Below, piece after piece: positions 44,332 to 53,482 of a stretch of 64,000 bases of DNA. The DNA comes from Aerococcus sp. (GTDB taxonomy: Bacteria; Bacillota; Bacilli; Lactobacillales; Aerococcaceae). Where the stretch lies: the NCBI GenBank assembly GCA_022768285.1, contig JALEMJ010000016.1, forward strand, positions 1 through 64,000, in the 5' to 3' direction. Each line of letters starts with the position of its first letter. Within the stretch, counting starts at the first letter, position 1. Made by a program: the position numbers and the translations under genes. Below the pieces are notes generated by a model, which searched no databases, was not told the origin of the DNA, and was given only the letters and a program-made list of their open reading frames with translations.

Positions 44332-44574
44332 ATGGCAGAAGAAGAACAAGATTTAGCATTAGAAGACGCATTGACACGCATTGAAACGATTATTAATCGC
44401 CTCCAAAGTGGTAAATTACCACTTCAAGAGTCGATGCAGGAATTTCAAGAAGGGGTCAAGTTAGTTGCATATTGTAATGAGACACTTGAAAAAGCTGAGA
44501 ATACAGTCACACAATTAATTAATGAGAACGATGAATTGGAAAATTTTGATCGAGATAAACAAGGAACGGAGTAA
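44332..44574 (+). CDS. xseB: Exodeoxyribonuclease VII small subunit
   Basis: An 80-residue protein with LALEDALTRIETIINRLQSGKLPLQESMQEFQEGVKLVAYCNETLEKAENTV, the helical hairpin signature of XseB that wraps the large subunit. It lies 12 bp behind xseA with an AAAGGAG site. Confidence 0.95.
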   Translation: MAEEEQDLALEDALTRIETIINRLQSGKLPLQESMQEFQEGVKLVAYCNETLEKAENTVTQLINENDELENFDRDKQGTE

Positions 44575-44579
44575 ATAGA

Positions 44580-45458
44580 GTGAAATTAAACGCATTCAAA
44601 GAAAAATACCAAGTGGCCATTGATGAAGAATGTCGTGTTAACTTTAGAAATGCAGATACCAAGATACAGGAAGCGATGGATTATGCTTTGTCCACTGGTG
44701 GCAAACGTGTACGTCCGCTATTGACAGTGGCTTTCACACAAGCGCTCGGGGGAAATGTATTTGTGGGCTTAAAGCTAGCGCCGACTGTTGAATTTGTACA
44801 TACTTATTCACTCATTCATGATGATTTACCGGCAATGGATAACGATGATTATCGTCGCGGACAGCTGAGTGTTCACAAAAAATTTGATGAAGCGACAGCT
44901 ATTTTAACAGGCGATGCACTGTTAACTTATGCGTTTCAATATTTAGCACAACTTCCAGATATTTATGCTGAGAAAAAAGTAACATTAATACAGATGCTAG
45001 CGACTGCAGCAGGTGAATCGGGAATGGTTGAAGGTCAGATGCGTGATATGATGTCAGAAGGAAAACATTTGACGCTCGATCAGTTAATGGCATTAGATCG
45101 GTATAAAACAGGTGAATTGATTAACTACAGTATTTTATCAGCTGCGCTAATTGCTGATGTATCGGAGTCTGTTTTTGCAAAATGTGTTGATTTTGCGACA
45201 AACTACGGCATTGCTTATCAAATTCAAAATGATTTGCAGGAAGTGCTCTGGACGGATGAAAAGCGTGGAAAACATGCACACGGTGACACAGATGCAGAAA
45301 AAAATACCTACCCAAGCTTATTAGGAATTGATGGCGCTAAGGCAGCCCTCAATAAACATATTCAGGCGTGTCAGCACAATCTGAAGGCAATTGAAGATGC
45401 CTACACGAAATTTGACCGCGAGTTAGTGAGTGGCTTTTTGGATTACTTGGAAGTATAA
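44580..45458 (+). CDS. ispA: Polyprenyl (farnesyl/geranyl) diphosphate synthase with altered second Asp motif
   Basis: A 292-residue protein with a GTG start. GGKRVRPLLTVAF and the first Asp-rich motif DDLPAMDNDDYRRG are normal. The second motif, usually DDILD within FQIQDDILD, reads YQIQNDLQEVLW: the first Asp is Asn and the last is Glu. The following Lys-rich loop GKHAHGDTDAEKNTYPSLLG is kept. The gene sits in the standard xseB-ispA-tlyA run, so it should still be the isoprenoid chain elongase. Catalysis with the altered Mg2+ site is uncertain. Confidence 0.9.
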   Translation: MKLNAFKEKYQVAIDEECRVNFRNADTKIQEAMDYALSTGGKRVRPLLTVAFTQALGGNVFVGLKLAPTVEFVHTYSLIHDDLPAMDNDDYRRGQLSVHKKFDEATAILTGDALLTYAFQYLAQLPDIYAEKKVTLIQMLATAAGESGMVEGQMRDMMSEGKHLTLDQLMALDRYKTGELINYSILSAALIADVSESVFAKCVDFATNYGIAYQIQNDLQEVLWTDEKRGKHAHGDTDAEKNTYPSLLGIDGAKAALNKHIQACQHNLKAIEDAYTKFDRELVSGFLDYLEV

Positions 45459-45484
45459 ATGGCAGGATAGAAGGTGACTAAGCC

Positions 45485-46300
45485 TTGCAGAAAGAACGTG
45501 TAGATGTGCTCGTCGTATCGCAAGGAATTACCGATTCGCGCGAAAAAGCGAAGCGGTTAATTATGGCCGGTGAAATCTATGATCAGAATCAACAGCGGCT
45601 AGATAAACCGGGACAGAAAATTACGATTGATCATCAACTTCACCAGAAAGGACGGCCGTTGCCTTATGTTTCTCGCGGTGGATTAAAATTAGAAAAAGCA
45701 CTAAAAGTGTTCCATATTGATATGGCAAATCGTAATGTGTTAGATATTGGTTCATCAACCGGTGGATTTACAGATGTAGCGCTACAAAATGGCGCAGTAC
45801 ACTGTTACGCATTAGATGTAGGGACCAATCAACTGGTATGGAAACTGCGCAATGACCCGCGTGTGACGGTCATGGAACAAACGAATTTCCGCTATTCAAA
45901 ACCTGAAGATTTTATCGAGGGGCGTCCCGATATGGCGGTTACGGATGTATCATTCATCAGTCTATCGATGATCTTTCCACCCTTAAAAGACATTATTGCT
46001 GCCGGTTCGCCTGTCGTCGCATTGGTTAAGCCGCAGTTTGAAGCTGGCCGTGATAACGTTGGAAAGAAAGGTATCGTTCGGGATAAGGCAATACACCAAC
46101 AAGTGATTGCGCAGACATTCCAATCGGCAATTACTTACGGATTTGATGCACTCGATTTAACATATTCACCGATCACGGGCGGTACAGGAAACATTGAATT
46201 TTTAGGATACTTTAAACGCGCAACAGCGGATGAAGGTCAGATATCTGAAGAAATTAATATTCCGGATATTGTGGAAGAAGCACATCAGCATTTTGAGTAA
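45485..46300 (+). CDS. tlyA: TlyA-family rRNA 2'-O-methyltransferase
   Basis: A 271-residue protein with a TTG start behind AAGGTG. N-terminal S4 RNA-binding domain (KERVDVLVVSQGITDSREKAKRLIMAGEI). FtsJ-like methyltransferase domain: SRGGLKLEKAL, VLDIGSSTGGFTDVALQNGA (SAM site), MAVTDVSFISL and LVKPQFEAG. Family members methylate rRNA; older annotations call them hemolysin. In many Firmicutes argR follows; here recN follows after 24 bp. Confidence 0.92.
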   Translation: MQKERVDVLVVSQGITDSREKAKRLIMAGEIYDQNQQRLDKPGQKITIDHQLHQKGRPLPYVSRGGLKLEKALKVFHIDMANRNVLDIGSSTGGFTDVALQNGAVHCYALDVGTNQLVWKLRNDPRVTVMEQTNFRYSKPEDFIEGRPDMAVTDVSFISLSMIFPPLKDIIAAGSPVVALVKPQFEAGRDNVGKKGIVRDKAIHQQVIAQTFQSAITYGFDALDLTYSPITGGTGNIEFLGYFKRATADEGQISEEINIPDIVEEAHQHFE

Positions 46301-46324
46301 GAAGTTGAATAGGGGGAGAGCTGC

Positions 46325-48022
46325 TTGCTTCAGAATCTAAGGATTGAAAATTTCGCGATTATTGATCAATTATCTGTTGATTTTGAGGATGGCATGACTG
46401 TCTTGACTGGTGAAACCGGCGCAGGAAAGTCAATCATTATTGATGCGGTAGGATTGCTTATTGGCGGTAGATCCTCAGCAGATTATATTCGTTATGGTGA
46501 AGATTATTTTCTGCTAACGGGAATGTTTTTTATGCCAGAGATTGACCCTGAGGCGGAAGCATTAATGGCGAATTGGCATATTCCTTTTGATGATCAACAA
46601 ATTCAAATTTTGCGAAAAGTTGAGCGCAACGGTAGGAATACAGTCAAAGTTAATGGTGTTTCGCTGACGGTTACAGCACTTCGACAGCTCGGTCAATACA
46701 TTGTAGATATTCATGGCCAAAATGAACATCAGACGTTAATGGATCCTAAGTGGCACTTATCGCTGTTGGATCGCTATGATGAAAAAAAGATGCAGCCGCT
46801 ACTAGCTACATATCATGAACAATATGAGACGTATCGTGACTTAAAACAGCTGTTGAACCAATTGACGCTCAATGATAAAGAGACGGCACAACGTATGGAT
46901 TTACTGAAATTTCAGATTGATGATATCGAAAAAGAGCAACTAGAAGTTGGCGAAGAAGATCGCTTAGTCAATGAGCGGACACAATTAAAAAATTATGAGC
47001 GTGTCGTGCAATCATTAACTACCGCGAATAATATGCTGACTCAGTCGGCTGGAAGTGCGTACGATGCATTGGGTGAAGCGACAACAGCCTTGAGCGATAT
47101 TGAAACACTCGATAGTCAATACCAGAAGTTCTACCAGCAAGCAGAAAGTATCTATTATGGGATCGAAGGCTTATCTTCAGATATTAGCCATGCGCTAGAT
47201 GAATTGTCGTATGATCCCGAACGGTTGAATCAGATTGAGTTGCGTCTCAATGCGATTCAAAATTTAAAACGTAAGTACGGTGAGTCGGAACAGGAAATTT
47301 TAGACTATGCGGTGCGTGCAAGAGAAGAAATGGATGCGTTAACGCATCAAGAGCAGCGATCAGATGATTTGAATCTCCAACTAAAAAAACAGATTGCTGA
47401 AATGAAGCAAACGGCGATTTCATTGCATCAAGCACGTAAATCGATTGCGAAGAAACTAAGCACGGCTATCGATCAGCAGTTACAAGATCTTTATATGGAG
47501 CATGCGCATTTTAAGGTTAATTTTGAGGAAACGAAGAGCTTTACTAAAGATGGTAAGGACAATGTGGTCTTTTATTTATCTGCCAATCAAGGTGAACCTT
47601 TTAAACCACTGCATAAAATTGCCAGCGGTGGTGAAATGTCACGTATCATGTTAGCCATTAAAACTATCTTTCAGATGGCTAAAGGTGGGACTGCGATTAT
47701 TTTTGATGAGGTAGATACTGGCGTAAGTGGACGGGTGGCTAAAGCTATGGCGCATAAGATGTACTTGATTTCAAAGGAATCGCAAGTGTTGTGTATTAGT
47801 CACTTATCACAGGTTGCCGCAATGGCAGATTATCAACTGCTAATTACTAAGGTGACCACGAATAATCGCACCGCGACGCAAATTGAGCAATTGAGTGATG
47901 AGCAACGCGTCACACAACTTGCCAGAATGCAATCCGGCGAAAACGTTACGGATGTTAGTCGGGTAGCTGCGAAGGAGCAATTGAAACAAGCAGCGGAGGA
48001 ACGGCAGCAGTTGAAGGGATGA
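46325..48022 (+). CDS. recN: DNA repair protein RecN
   Basis: A 565-residue SMC-like protein with a TTG start behind GGGGGAGAG. It has MLQNLRIENFAIIDQLSVDFEDGMTVLTGETGAGKSIIIDAVGLLIGGR (Walker A), VDIHGQNEHQ, two long coiled-coil arms, then KIASGGEMSRIMLAIKTIF (signature), AIIFDEVDTGVSGRVA (Walker B) and CISHLSQVAA. It holds broken DNA ends in recombinational repair. Confidence 0.96.
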   Translation: MLQNLRIENFAIIDQLSVDFEDGMTVLTGETGAGKSIIIDAVGLLIGGRSSADYIRYGEDYFLLTGMFFMPEIDPEAEALMANWHIPFDDQQIQILRKVERNGRNTVKVNGVSLTVTALRQLGQYIVDIHGQNEHQTLMDPKWHLSLLDRYDEKKMQPLLATYHEQYETYRDLKQLLNQLTLNDKETAQRMDLLKFQIDDIEKEQLEVGEEDRLVNERTQLKNYERVVQSLTTANNMLTQSAGSAYDALGEATTALSDIETLDSQYQKFYQQAESIYYGIEGLSSDISHALDELSYDPERLNQIELRLNAIQNLKRKYGESEQEILDYAVRAREEMDALTHQEQRSDDLNLQLKKQIAEMKQTAISLHQARKSIAKKLSTAIDQQLQDLYMEHAHFKVNFEETKSFTKDGKDNVVFYLSANQGEPFKPLHKIASGGEMSRIMLAIKTIFQMAKGGTAIIFDEVDTGVSGRVAKAMAHKMYLISKESQVLCISHLSQVAAMADYQLLITKVTTNNRTATQIEQLSDEQRVTQLARMQSGENVTDVSRVAAKEQLKQAAEERQQLKG

Positions 48023-48026
48023 TAAT

Positions 48027-48983
48027 TTGTCACTTAAAAAGCCAAAAATTATTGTGATTGCAGGTCCCACTGCAGTTGGGAAAACGGTGGCTAGCATCAC
48101 TTTAGCGCAACATTTTACCGGAGAAATTGTGAATGTCGATTCGATGCAAATTTATGAGGGACTCACCATTGGTACAGCATCACCAACGACCGATGAAAAG
48201 AAAACTGTTCCGCATCATTTATTTAATTACCATTCACTAACAGTATCCTCAACGGTTTCTGAATTTATCCCGGAGGCGCGTGCAACAATTTCCGATACTA
48301 TTGCGCGAGGGAAAGTGCCGATTGTTGTCGGTGGTTCTGGTCTATATCTCGAAAGCTTGTTGTTTGGTTTTCAACTCGGATATGATGCGCCACATCCTGA
48401 CTTTCGGGACAAAATGCAACGACTAGCGGATGAAAAAGGCGTTGAATGGTTACACCAGCAACTCGAACAAGTTGACGCACCATCGGCAGCAACTATTCAC
48501 CCTAATAACGTTCGCCGCGTAATTCGGGCGCTCGAAGTGGCAACATTCACCGATCATAAATTATCCGATCAAACTGAAGATCGCCATGAGCACCCAGCAA
48601 TATATGACTACCATTTAATTGTATTAAATACGGATAGGCATACACTTTATGAACGTATCAATCGCCGCGTTGATATGATGATTGCAAATGGCTTACTAAC
48701 GGAAGCTGAATGGTTGTTTGAACAGGAACTTTCGCCTGATCATCAGTCCTTACAGGCGATCGGGTATAAAGAACTGTTCCCTTATTTCAGAGATGAAAAA
48801 TCGTTAGAAGAATGTGTGAAAACTTTAAAGACGCATTCTCGTCACTATGCAAAGCGACAGCTTACCTGGCTGCGACACCGTTTGCCGGAAGGACATCAAT
48901 ATGATCTCGTACGCCATCCTGAACAGCGGCGTGCGATGATCGATGCGGTGCATGTGTTCTTGGAGCAGGAGGACAATGAATGA
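48027..48983 (+). CDS. miaA: tRNA dimethylallyltransferase
   Basis: A 318-residue protein with a TTG start, no strong ribosome site beyond GAAGGGATGA, 4 bp behind recN. It has IVIAGPTAVGKTVASITLA (P-loop), VDSMQIYEGLTIGTASPT, IVVGGSGLYLESL and NNVRRVIRALEV, plus a C-terminal RRVDMMIANGLLTEAE ... QAIGYKE. It adds the isopentenyl group to A37 of tRNAs reading UNN codons, using the DMAPP pool fed by isoprenoid synthesis. The stop overlaps hflX by four bases. Confidence 0.95.
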   Translation: MSLKKPKIIVIAGPTAVGKTVASITLAQHFTGEIVNVDSMQIYEGLTIGTASPTTDEKKTVPHHLFNYHSLTVSSTVSEFIPEARATISDTIARGKVPIVVGGSGLYLESLLFGFQLGYDAPHPDFRDKMQRLADEKGVEWLHQQLEQVDAPSAATIHPNNVRRVIRALEVATFTDHKLSDQTEDRHEHPAIYDYHLIVLNTDRHTLYERINRRVDMMIANGLLTEAEWLFEQELSPDHQSLQAIGYKELFPYFRDEKSLEECVKTLKTHSRHYAKRQLTWLRHRLPEGHQYDLVRHPEQRRAMIDAVHVFLEQEDNE

Positions 48984-50212
48984 AAGAGCGTGTGATTCTT
49001 ATTAATGTACTTAAAACGCCGATTAATCCTGAGCACGTGGCCATGCAACAGGAAGAATTTGAGCAGTTAGTACAAACCGCTGGCGGTGAAGTCACAGAAA
49101 CTATTGTTCAAAAACGAGATCAAATAGATCCTAAAACGCTGATTGGTAGCGGTAAAGTTGCTGAAATTAAGCAACGGATAGCAGCGACAGATAGTGAATT
49201 AGTGATCTTCTATCAGTCATTGAGTCCTTCTCAGAACCGGAATTTACAAGATATGCTCGATGTACCCGTGATCGATCGTATCCAATTAATTCTCGATATT
49301 TTTTCGATGCATGCGAAAACAAAAGAAGCTAAATTACAGGTCGCACTGGCGCAGAAGAAATATCTCTTGCCACGCATACAAGGATTAGGAACTGTGCTCT
49401 CGCGACTCGGCGGGGGTATTGGTACCCGGGGACCGGGGGAAACAAAGTTAGAAACAGATCGGCGTGTGATTCATAATGAGATTAATCAAATCGAAAGGGA
49501 TTTGAAGCAAGTAGCCGCGAATCGGGTTCTTAATCGAAAAAAACGTGCCGACAGTCAATTATTTAGAGTAGGGTTATTTGGCTATACTAATGCTGGAAAA
49601 TCAACGATTATCAATGGATTGGCACAGGCTGACACGTATGAAAAGGATGAACTCTTTGCAACTTTATCACCGTTGACGCGAACGTACGCTTTAGATAATC
49701 ATTTCAAGTTATCGCTAACGGATACGGTCGGCGTCATTCAGGACCTGCCACCTATGTTAATCGACGCCTTTCATTCGACGCTAGAGGAAAGCATGGCAGT
49801 CGATCTACTATTGGTGGTTATCGATGCATCAAGCCCTTATGCTGACCGCCACCAGCAAGTGATAGATGAGATTTTAGACGATATGGCGATCAGTCATATT
49901 CCAAAATGTTACATATATAATAAGATGGATCAAGTCGTGGGGATGACCGATCTAGCGATTTCTCAGACAAATGGCTTGAAAATATCTGCCAAGAATGCTG
50001 AAGATCTCGTACGATTAAATGCGTTTATTGTTGATCAAATTAAAGCGCAATACACCTTAATTGAACGTTCGGTCGATGCAAAAGATATTGGTAATTGGTT
50101 ATCCTTCGCTGATCGCGTTTACATTGATAAAATGGCATACGATGAGACAACTAATCGCTACCATATTGTTGCTTATTCACCTAATGAATTAATTCACCAT
50201 CTACTACCATAA
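48980..50212 (+). CDS. hflX: Ribosome-associated GTPase HflX
   Basis: A 410-residue protein. It has an N-terminal HflX domain (QTAGGEVTETIVQKRDQIDPKTLIGSGKVAEIK), a linker with QGLGTVLSRLGGGIGTRGPGETKLETDRR, and a G domain: GLFGYTNAGKSTIINGL (G1), ATLSPLTRT (G2), DTVGVIQDLP (G3), YNKMDQV (G4). It splits stalled 70S ribosomes under stress. ATGA overlap with miaA indicates coupling. Confidence 0.95.
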   Translation: MKERVILINVLKTPINPEHVAMQQEEFEQLVQTAGGEVTETIVQKRDQIDPKTLIGSGKVAEIKQRIAATDSELVIFYQSLSPSQNRNLQDMLDVPVIDRIQLILDIFSMHAKTKEAKLQVALAQKKYLLPRIQGLGTVLSRLGGGIGTRGPGETKLETDRRVIHNEINQIERDLKQVAANRVLNRKKRADSQLFRVGLFGYTNAGKSTIINGLAQADTYEKDELFATLSPLTRTYALDNHFKLSLTDTVGVIQDLPPMLIDAFHSTLEESMAVDLLLVVIDASSPYADRHQQVIDEILDDMAISHIPKCYIYNKMDQVVGMTDLAISQTNGLKISAKNAEDLVRLNAFIVDQIKAQYTLIERSVDAKDIGNWLSFADRVYIDKMAYDETTNRYHIVAYSPNELIHHLLP

Positions 50213-50229
50213 TTATTGGTAAATACGAT

Positions 50230-50260
50230 CACGCACCATCGCTAATGGTGCGTGTTTTTA
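50230..50260 (+). terminator. Terminator after hflX
   Basis: CACGCACCAT and ATGGTGCGTG form a perfect 10-bp stem with a five-base loop, followed by TTTTTAATT. Confidence 0.9.
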
Positions 50261-50264
50261 ATTA

Positions 50265-50296
50265 TATATACATTATCCTTTAAACACATGTATATA
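50265..50296. promoter_or_regulatory. Inverted repeat upstream of the metQ-like gene
   Basis: TATATACAT and ATGTATATA are perfect 9-bp arms 14 bp apart, lying between the hflX terminator and the lipoprotein start codon. They could be an operator or overlap the promoter. They do not match the MET-box or a T-box that I know. Confidence 0.35.
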
Positions 50297-50317
50297 AAGA
50301 AAGAAGGATGGATATAT

Positions 50318-51151
50318 ATGAAGCGATTGAAGCGTTGGCTAGGATTAGCACTATTCAGTTTATTACTGTTAGCAGGATGCGGTGTAGGAACGCAGTCTAA
50401 GACACCAGAAACAGTAAAAGTAGCGGTCGTCGGTGATGGGGAAGCTCAGGTATGGGACTATATTGCTGAAAAAGCGAAAAAAGAAAATATTAATCTTGAA
50501 GTTGTAAAAATGAATGATTATGTACAGCCGAATATTGCATTGGCTGATGGTTCTGTTGATATGAATGCTTTCCAACACGGCCAATATCTCGCAGAATGGA
50601 ATAAAGAACATGGCGAAAATTTGCAGTCAATCGGTTTAACATTCATTACGCCGCTGTACATCTTTTCAGATAAACTGGATGATGCGACGCAGATTCCAGA
50701 GAACGGCAAAGCACTGATACCGAAAGAACCAGCAATTCAGGGGCGCGCATTGTTGGCCTTTGAAAAACTAGGCTTGATTAAACTCAAATACGGCGCGGAT
50801 TTACAGGCTTCAACAGATGATATCATCGCAAATCCAAAGCATATTCAGTTCGTTGCTGTCGATTCGCCGCAAGCTCCTGCTATGCTTAAAGACGTCGATG
50901 TTGCTGATATCGGCGGCCAATTTGCGGTAGACGCCGGGTTATCAATCGATGATGCAATCTTTAGTGATATCGGATACATCGATGAAATTCCAAAAGACCG
51001 CTTCAATCTCATTGCCGTACGTCCTGAAGATAAAGATAATCCGGTATATAAGAAAATTGTTTCCTTATATCAATCGGATGACGTCGCTGATAAGCTCGAA
51101 GAAGTAGGTAAAGAACAGTATCTACCCGTATGGAATAAAGTTGATAACTAA
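50318..51151 (+). CDS. metQ: MetQ/NlpA-family substrate-binding lipoprotein
   Basis: A 277-residue protein. The ATG at 50318 gives a proper signal MKRLKRWLGLALFSLLLLAGCGVG with lipobox LAGC; the longer frame from 50252 runs through the inverted repeat. NlpA-type motifs: NDYVQPNIALADGSVDMNAFQHGQYL and LALIP-like KALIPKEPAIQGRALLAFEKLGLI, plus the late DAIFSDIGYIDEIPKDRFNLIAVRPEDKDNP. It would bind methionine or a related amino acid for an ABC importer. No ATPase or permease is adjacent, so it is an orphan partner. Confidence 0.85.
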   Translation: MKRLKRWLGLALFSLLLLAGCGVGTQSKTPETVKVAVVGDGEAQVWDYIAEKAKKENINLEVVKMNDYVQPNIALADGSVDMNAFQHGQYLAEWNKEHGENLQSIGLTFITPLYIFSDKLDDATQIPENGKALIPKEPAIQGRALLAFEKLGLIKLKYGADLQASTDDIIANPKHIQFVAVDSPQAPAMLKDVDVADIGGQFAVDAGLSIDDAIFSDIGYIDEIPKDRFNLIAVRPEDKDNPVYKKIVSLYQSDDVADKLEEVGKEQYLPVWNKVDN

Positions 51152-51160
51152 TTAATTAAG

Positions 51161-51199
51161 AGCAGACCAATACAGGAGTGTATAATGGTCTGCTTTTTA
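51161..51199 (+). terminator. Terminator after the metQ-like gene
   Basis: AGCAGACCA pairs with TGGTCTGCT, and TTTT follows. Confidence 0.8.
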
Positions 51200-51202
51200 G
51201 AT

Positions 51203-51232
51203 AACAAAAAACTGCCCTCAGGTGAGAGCAGT
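51203..51232 (-). terminator. Terminator of the fetAB operon
   Basis: On the minus strand ACTGC...GCAGT with inner CTC/GAG pairing is followed by TTTTTTG. It faces the metQ terminator. Confidence 0.65.
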
Positions 51233-51257
51233 CAATAATCATATAATGTGATCGCTG

Positions 51258-52037
51258 TTATTCCGCATTCGGACGCGGAAGCAGTTGACCAAATTCACTG
51301 TAGTATGACGGGTAGGAGAGGTAGACAGTAATCACTGAAGAGATTGTTGCCACGGCCATCATTGCAAAGTAGAACAATATCTGATACATAATGGCTTCTT
51401 TAGGGAAATTACCGCCAAATAAGATTCCGGTCATTAATCCCGGCAAAATAACAAGTCCCACTGTCTTTGTGGTATCGATCTGCGGTTGCAAACTGTTACG
51501 TACAGCGTCTCGAATGACGTTTTTAGAAGCTTGCTTTGTAGAGGCTCCCAGTGCTAATTTCTCATTGATTTGTTGGCGCTGATTATCGATTGTCTGTGCT
51601 AAATTTGTAAAACTTAATCCAGTAATGTTCATCGCGACACCGATTAGCATGCCGTTCATCGGGATGACCTGGTTTGGAACGTACAGTATGGCTCCGGTAA
51701 TCACGAGTATAAACATCGAAACAATGCTGCTACCGAAGACAGACAGATTTGCGATCGCAAAGTGGTGCTTGATGCCCTTGCCACGCTGTTGCGCCGTCCA
51801 TGCGGCATTAATATCCATAATGCCGACCATGACAGTGGTTAATAGCCAATTATCAATCTGAAAAACAAAGATCAAGATATAGCCGACAATCGTCAATTGG
51901 ATCGACATACGGAAGATAGCAATCAAGATATCTTTAATTAATCCCAGATCTTCCTTCCAAGAAATAATCAAAGAGATAATAACAAGTGAAAATGTTGCGA
52001 GTAGGGACCAAATATTAATGGTCATGTTGTAAGCCAT
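51258..52037 (-). CDS. FetB-like (UPF0014) ABC transporter permease
   Basis: A 259-residue protein. The start at 52037 (MAYNMTINIW) has GTGAGGA 8 bp upstream inside the ATPase gene; it overlaps that gene by 23 bp. It has six to seven hydrophobic helices and the signature MDINAAWTAQQRGKG (family: MxxxxxxAARQRxK), IPMNGMLIGVAMNITGLS, LALGASTKQA, VGLVILPGLMTGILFGG. E. coli FetAB exports iron under peroxide stress; relatives have been proposed to move other metals. Substrate here is not known. Confidence 0.88.
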   Translation of the reverse strand: MAYNMTINIWSLLATFSLVIISLIISWKEDLGLIKDILIAIFRMSIQLTIVGYILIFVFQIDNWLLTTVMVGIMDINAAWTAQQRGKGIKHHFAIANLSVFGSSIVSMFILVITGAILYVPNQVIPMNGMLIGVAMNITGLSFTNLAQTIDNQRQQINEKLALGASTKQASKNVIRDAVRNSLQPQIDTTKTVGLVILPGLMTGILFGGNFPKEAIMYQILFYFAMMAVATISSVITVYLSYPSYYSEFGQLLPRPNAE

Positions 52038-52734
52038 GCGTAGATTCCTCACTTTCTGAAGTAGCAGTCGGTGTATTGTCACCATCGATAACATTGATAG
52101 TACCGTCGCCATTAACAGTTACCGTTTGCTTCGGTACAGTAATTTCAGTAGCGTGGTGGGCTACCCAAATCAATGTTGTCCCGTTTCCATCTGCAAAATC
52201 TTGCAATACCTGCTCGACAGCCTGCTGATTGTTTTTATCCAACGCCGATGTAATTTCATCCAACAATAAAACTTCTGAAGGAATGATCAATGAGCGAACC
52301 AGGCCGACGCGCTGGCGCTCACCACCCGATAAAGTGGAGATATCAGTGTCTAAATCGATATCTCCTAAGTTGACTGCATCCATTAAGGTGTGAATGGCAT
52401 CAGTATCGGGTTCCTCATTACGAATTTCGAATGGGAAGTACAGATTTTCCTGTACAGTGTGCCCGAATAATTGGGGTGTTTGCGTAACATAAGCGACACG
52501 TTGGCGTAATTTACGGTAGTCATAATCGTATAACGGCTTACCTTTGAAAGTAATTGTTCCCTCATCATAAGGTTGAAGCCCACAGAGGATCTTGAGCAAG
52601 GTGCTTTTTCCGCTTCCTGATTGGCCTTTGATAGCGGTGTGCTGACCTTCATGAATTGTCAGATCCACACGATCATAAATTGTATGATCGTTGAAGGCCA
52701 AACTAAGGGCTTGAATATTAAAGAGTTCAGTCAT
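52015..52734 (-). CDS. FetA-like ABC transporter ATPase
   Basis: A 239-residue protein: Walker A IKGQSGSGKSTLLKIL, Q-loop YVTQTPQLFG, signature LSGGERQRVGLVRSL, Walker B VLLLDEITSALD and switch His in WVAHHATEI. The C-terminus carries an extra His/Asp/Thr-rich tail (NVIDGDNTPTATSESEESTHGLQHDH), with a possible metal-binding DHD. It is the first gene of a two-gene unit with the permease. Confidence 0.9.
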   Translation of the reverse strand: MTELFNIQALSLAFNDHTIYDRVDLTIHEGQHTAIKGQSGSGKSTLLKILCGLQPYDEGTITFKGKPLYDYDYRKLRQRVAYVTQTPQLFGHTVQENLYFPFEIRNEEPDTDAIHTLMDAVNLGDIDLDTDISTLSGGERQRVGLVRSLIIPSEVLLLDEITSALDKNNQQAVEQVLQDFADGNGTTLIWVAHHATEITVPKQTVTVNGDGTINVIDGDNTPTATSESEESTHGLQHDH

Positions 52735-52802
52735 CTGCTTATCCTTTCTTTTATTTAGAATAATTCTATTTTACCAAAAAATACAACGATTACCAGACAT
52801 TA

Positions 52803-53375
52803 TTAGTAATAAGTAGCTAATTCCGTGATTACACAATTTGCCGTATAATCATGTGGTTCAATGGGAAGTTCAGGCACGATGAGTTGCTCAAAGCATGGTA
52901 AAATCGTGTAAGGTGAATAGGTAGCTAGCCAGCGATCGTAATACCCACCACCGTGACCGAGACGCTGTCCGCTGTGTGTTGCCGTAACACAAGGCAAAAT
53001 AGCAAGATCGACTTTTTCTCCCGATACTGGGTGTCTGTCAGTTGTCAGTGGTTCTTTGATGTGATAGCTACCGTAGTGCCACTCTTCGTTTTTTGGATAG
53101 GGATAAAGCATCAGGTGGTCATTCATGGTGTCAGTGACAGGCAAGAGAATTTGTTTGCCAGTTTTGCGTGCGATCTGAATCACTGTCGCTGTATCAAATT
53201 CGTAAGGTAGCGATTGAAACACAAAAATCGTTTGCGCCGCATTAAATTCGGACGTATCAAGAATGGCTTTAGTTATTTTTTGATTTGCTTTTTGATAGTA
53301 GTCAGCACACAATTGTTGGCGTTTTGTGAAAATCAGTTCTCGTAAATTTTTTTTGCGCTGTGGGATAGTTAACAT
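52803..53375 (-). CDS. 5-formyltetrahydrofolate cyclo-ligase
   Basis: A 190-residue protein. The second ATG (53375, MLTIPQRKKNLRELIF) is 9 bp from AAGGAG; the first ATG 6 bp upstream is only 3 bp away. It has KKNLRELIFTKRQQL, a Phe-rich central part, and the ATP/Mg motif LGHGGGYYDRWLA near the C-terminus. It converts 5-formyl-THF to 5,10-methenyl-THF, feeding the same pool as FolD. It is not operonic with the transporter (68-bp gap). Confidence 0.93.
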   Translation of the reverse strand: MLTIPQRKKNLRELIFTKRQQLCADYYQKANQKITKAILDTSEFNAAQTIFVFQSLPYEFDTATVIQIARKTGKQILLPVTDTMNDHLMLYPYPKNEEWHYGSYHIKEPLTTDRHPVSGEKVDLAILPCVTATHSGQRLGHGGGYYDRWLATYSPYTILPCFEQLIVPELPIEPHDYTANCVITELATYY

Positions 53376-53482
53376 ACACATTCACTCCTTGTGGCGCTTT
53401 CTAGTCTACCAAAATCAGTAATTATTGTCAGAATAAGCGTTGAAGTTCAAACTACAAGTTGTGACGCGACAAGCAAATAATA

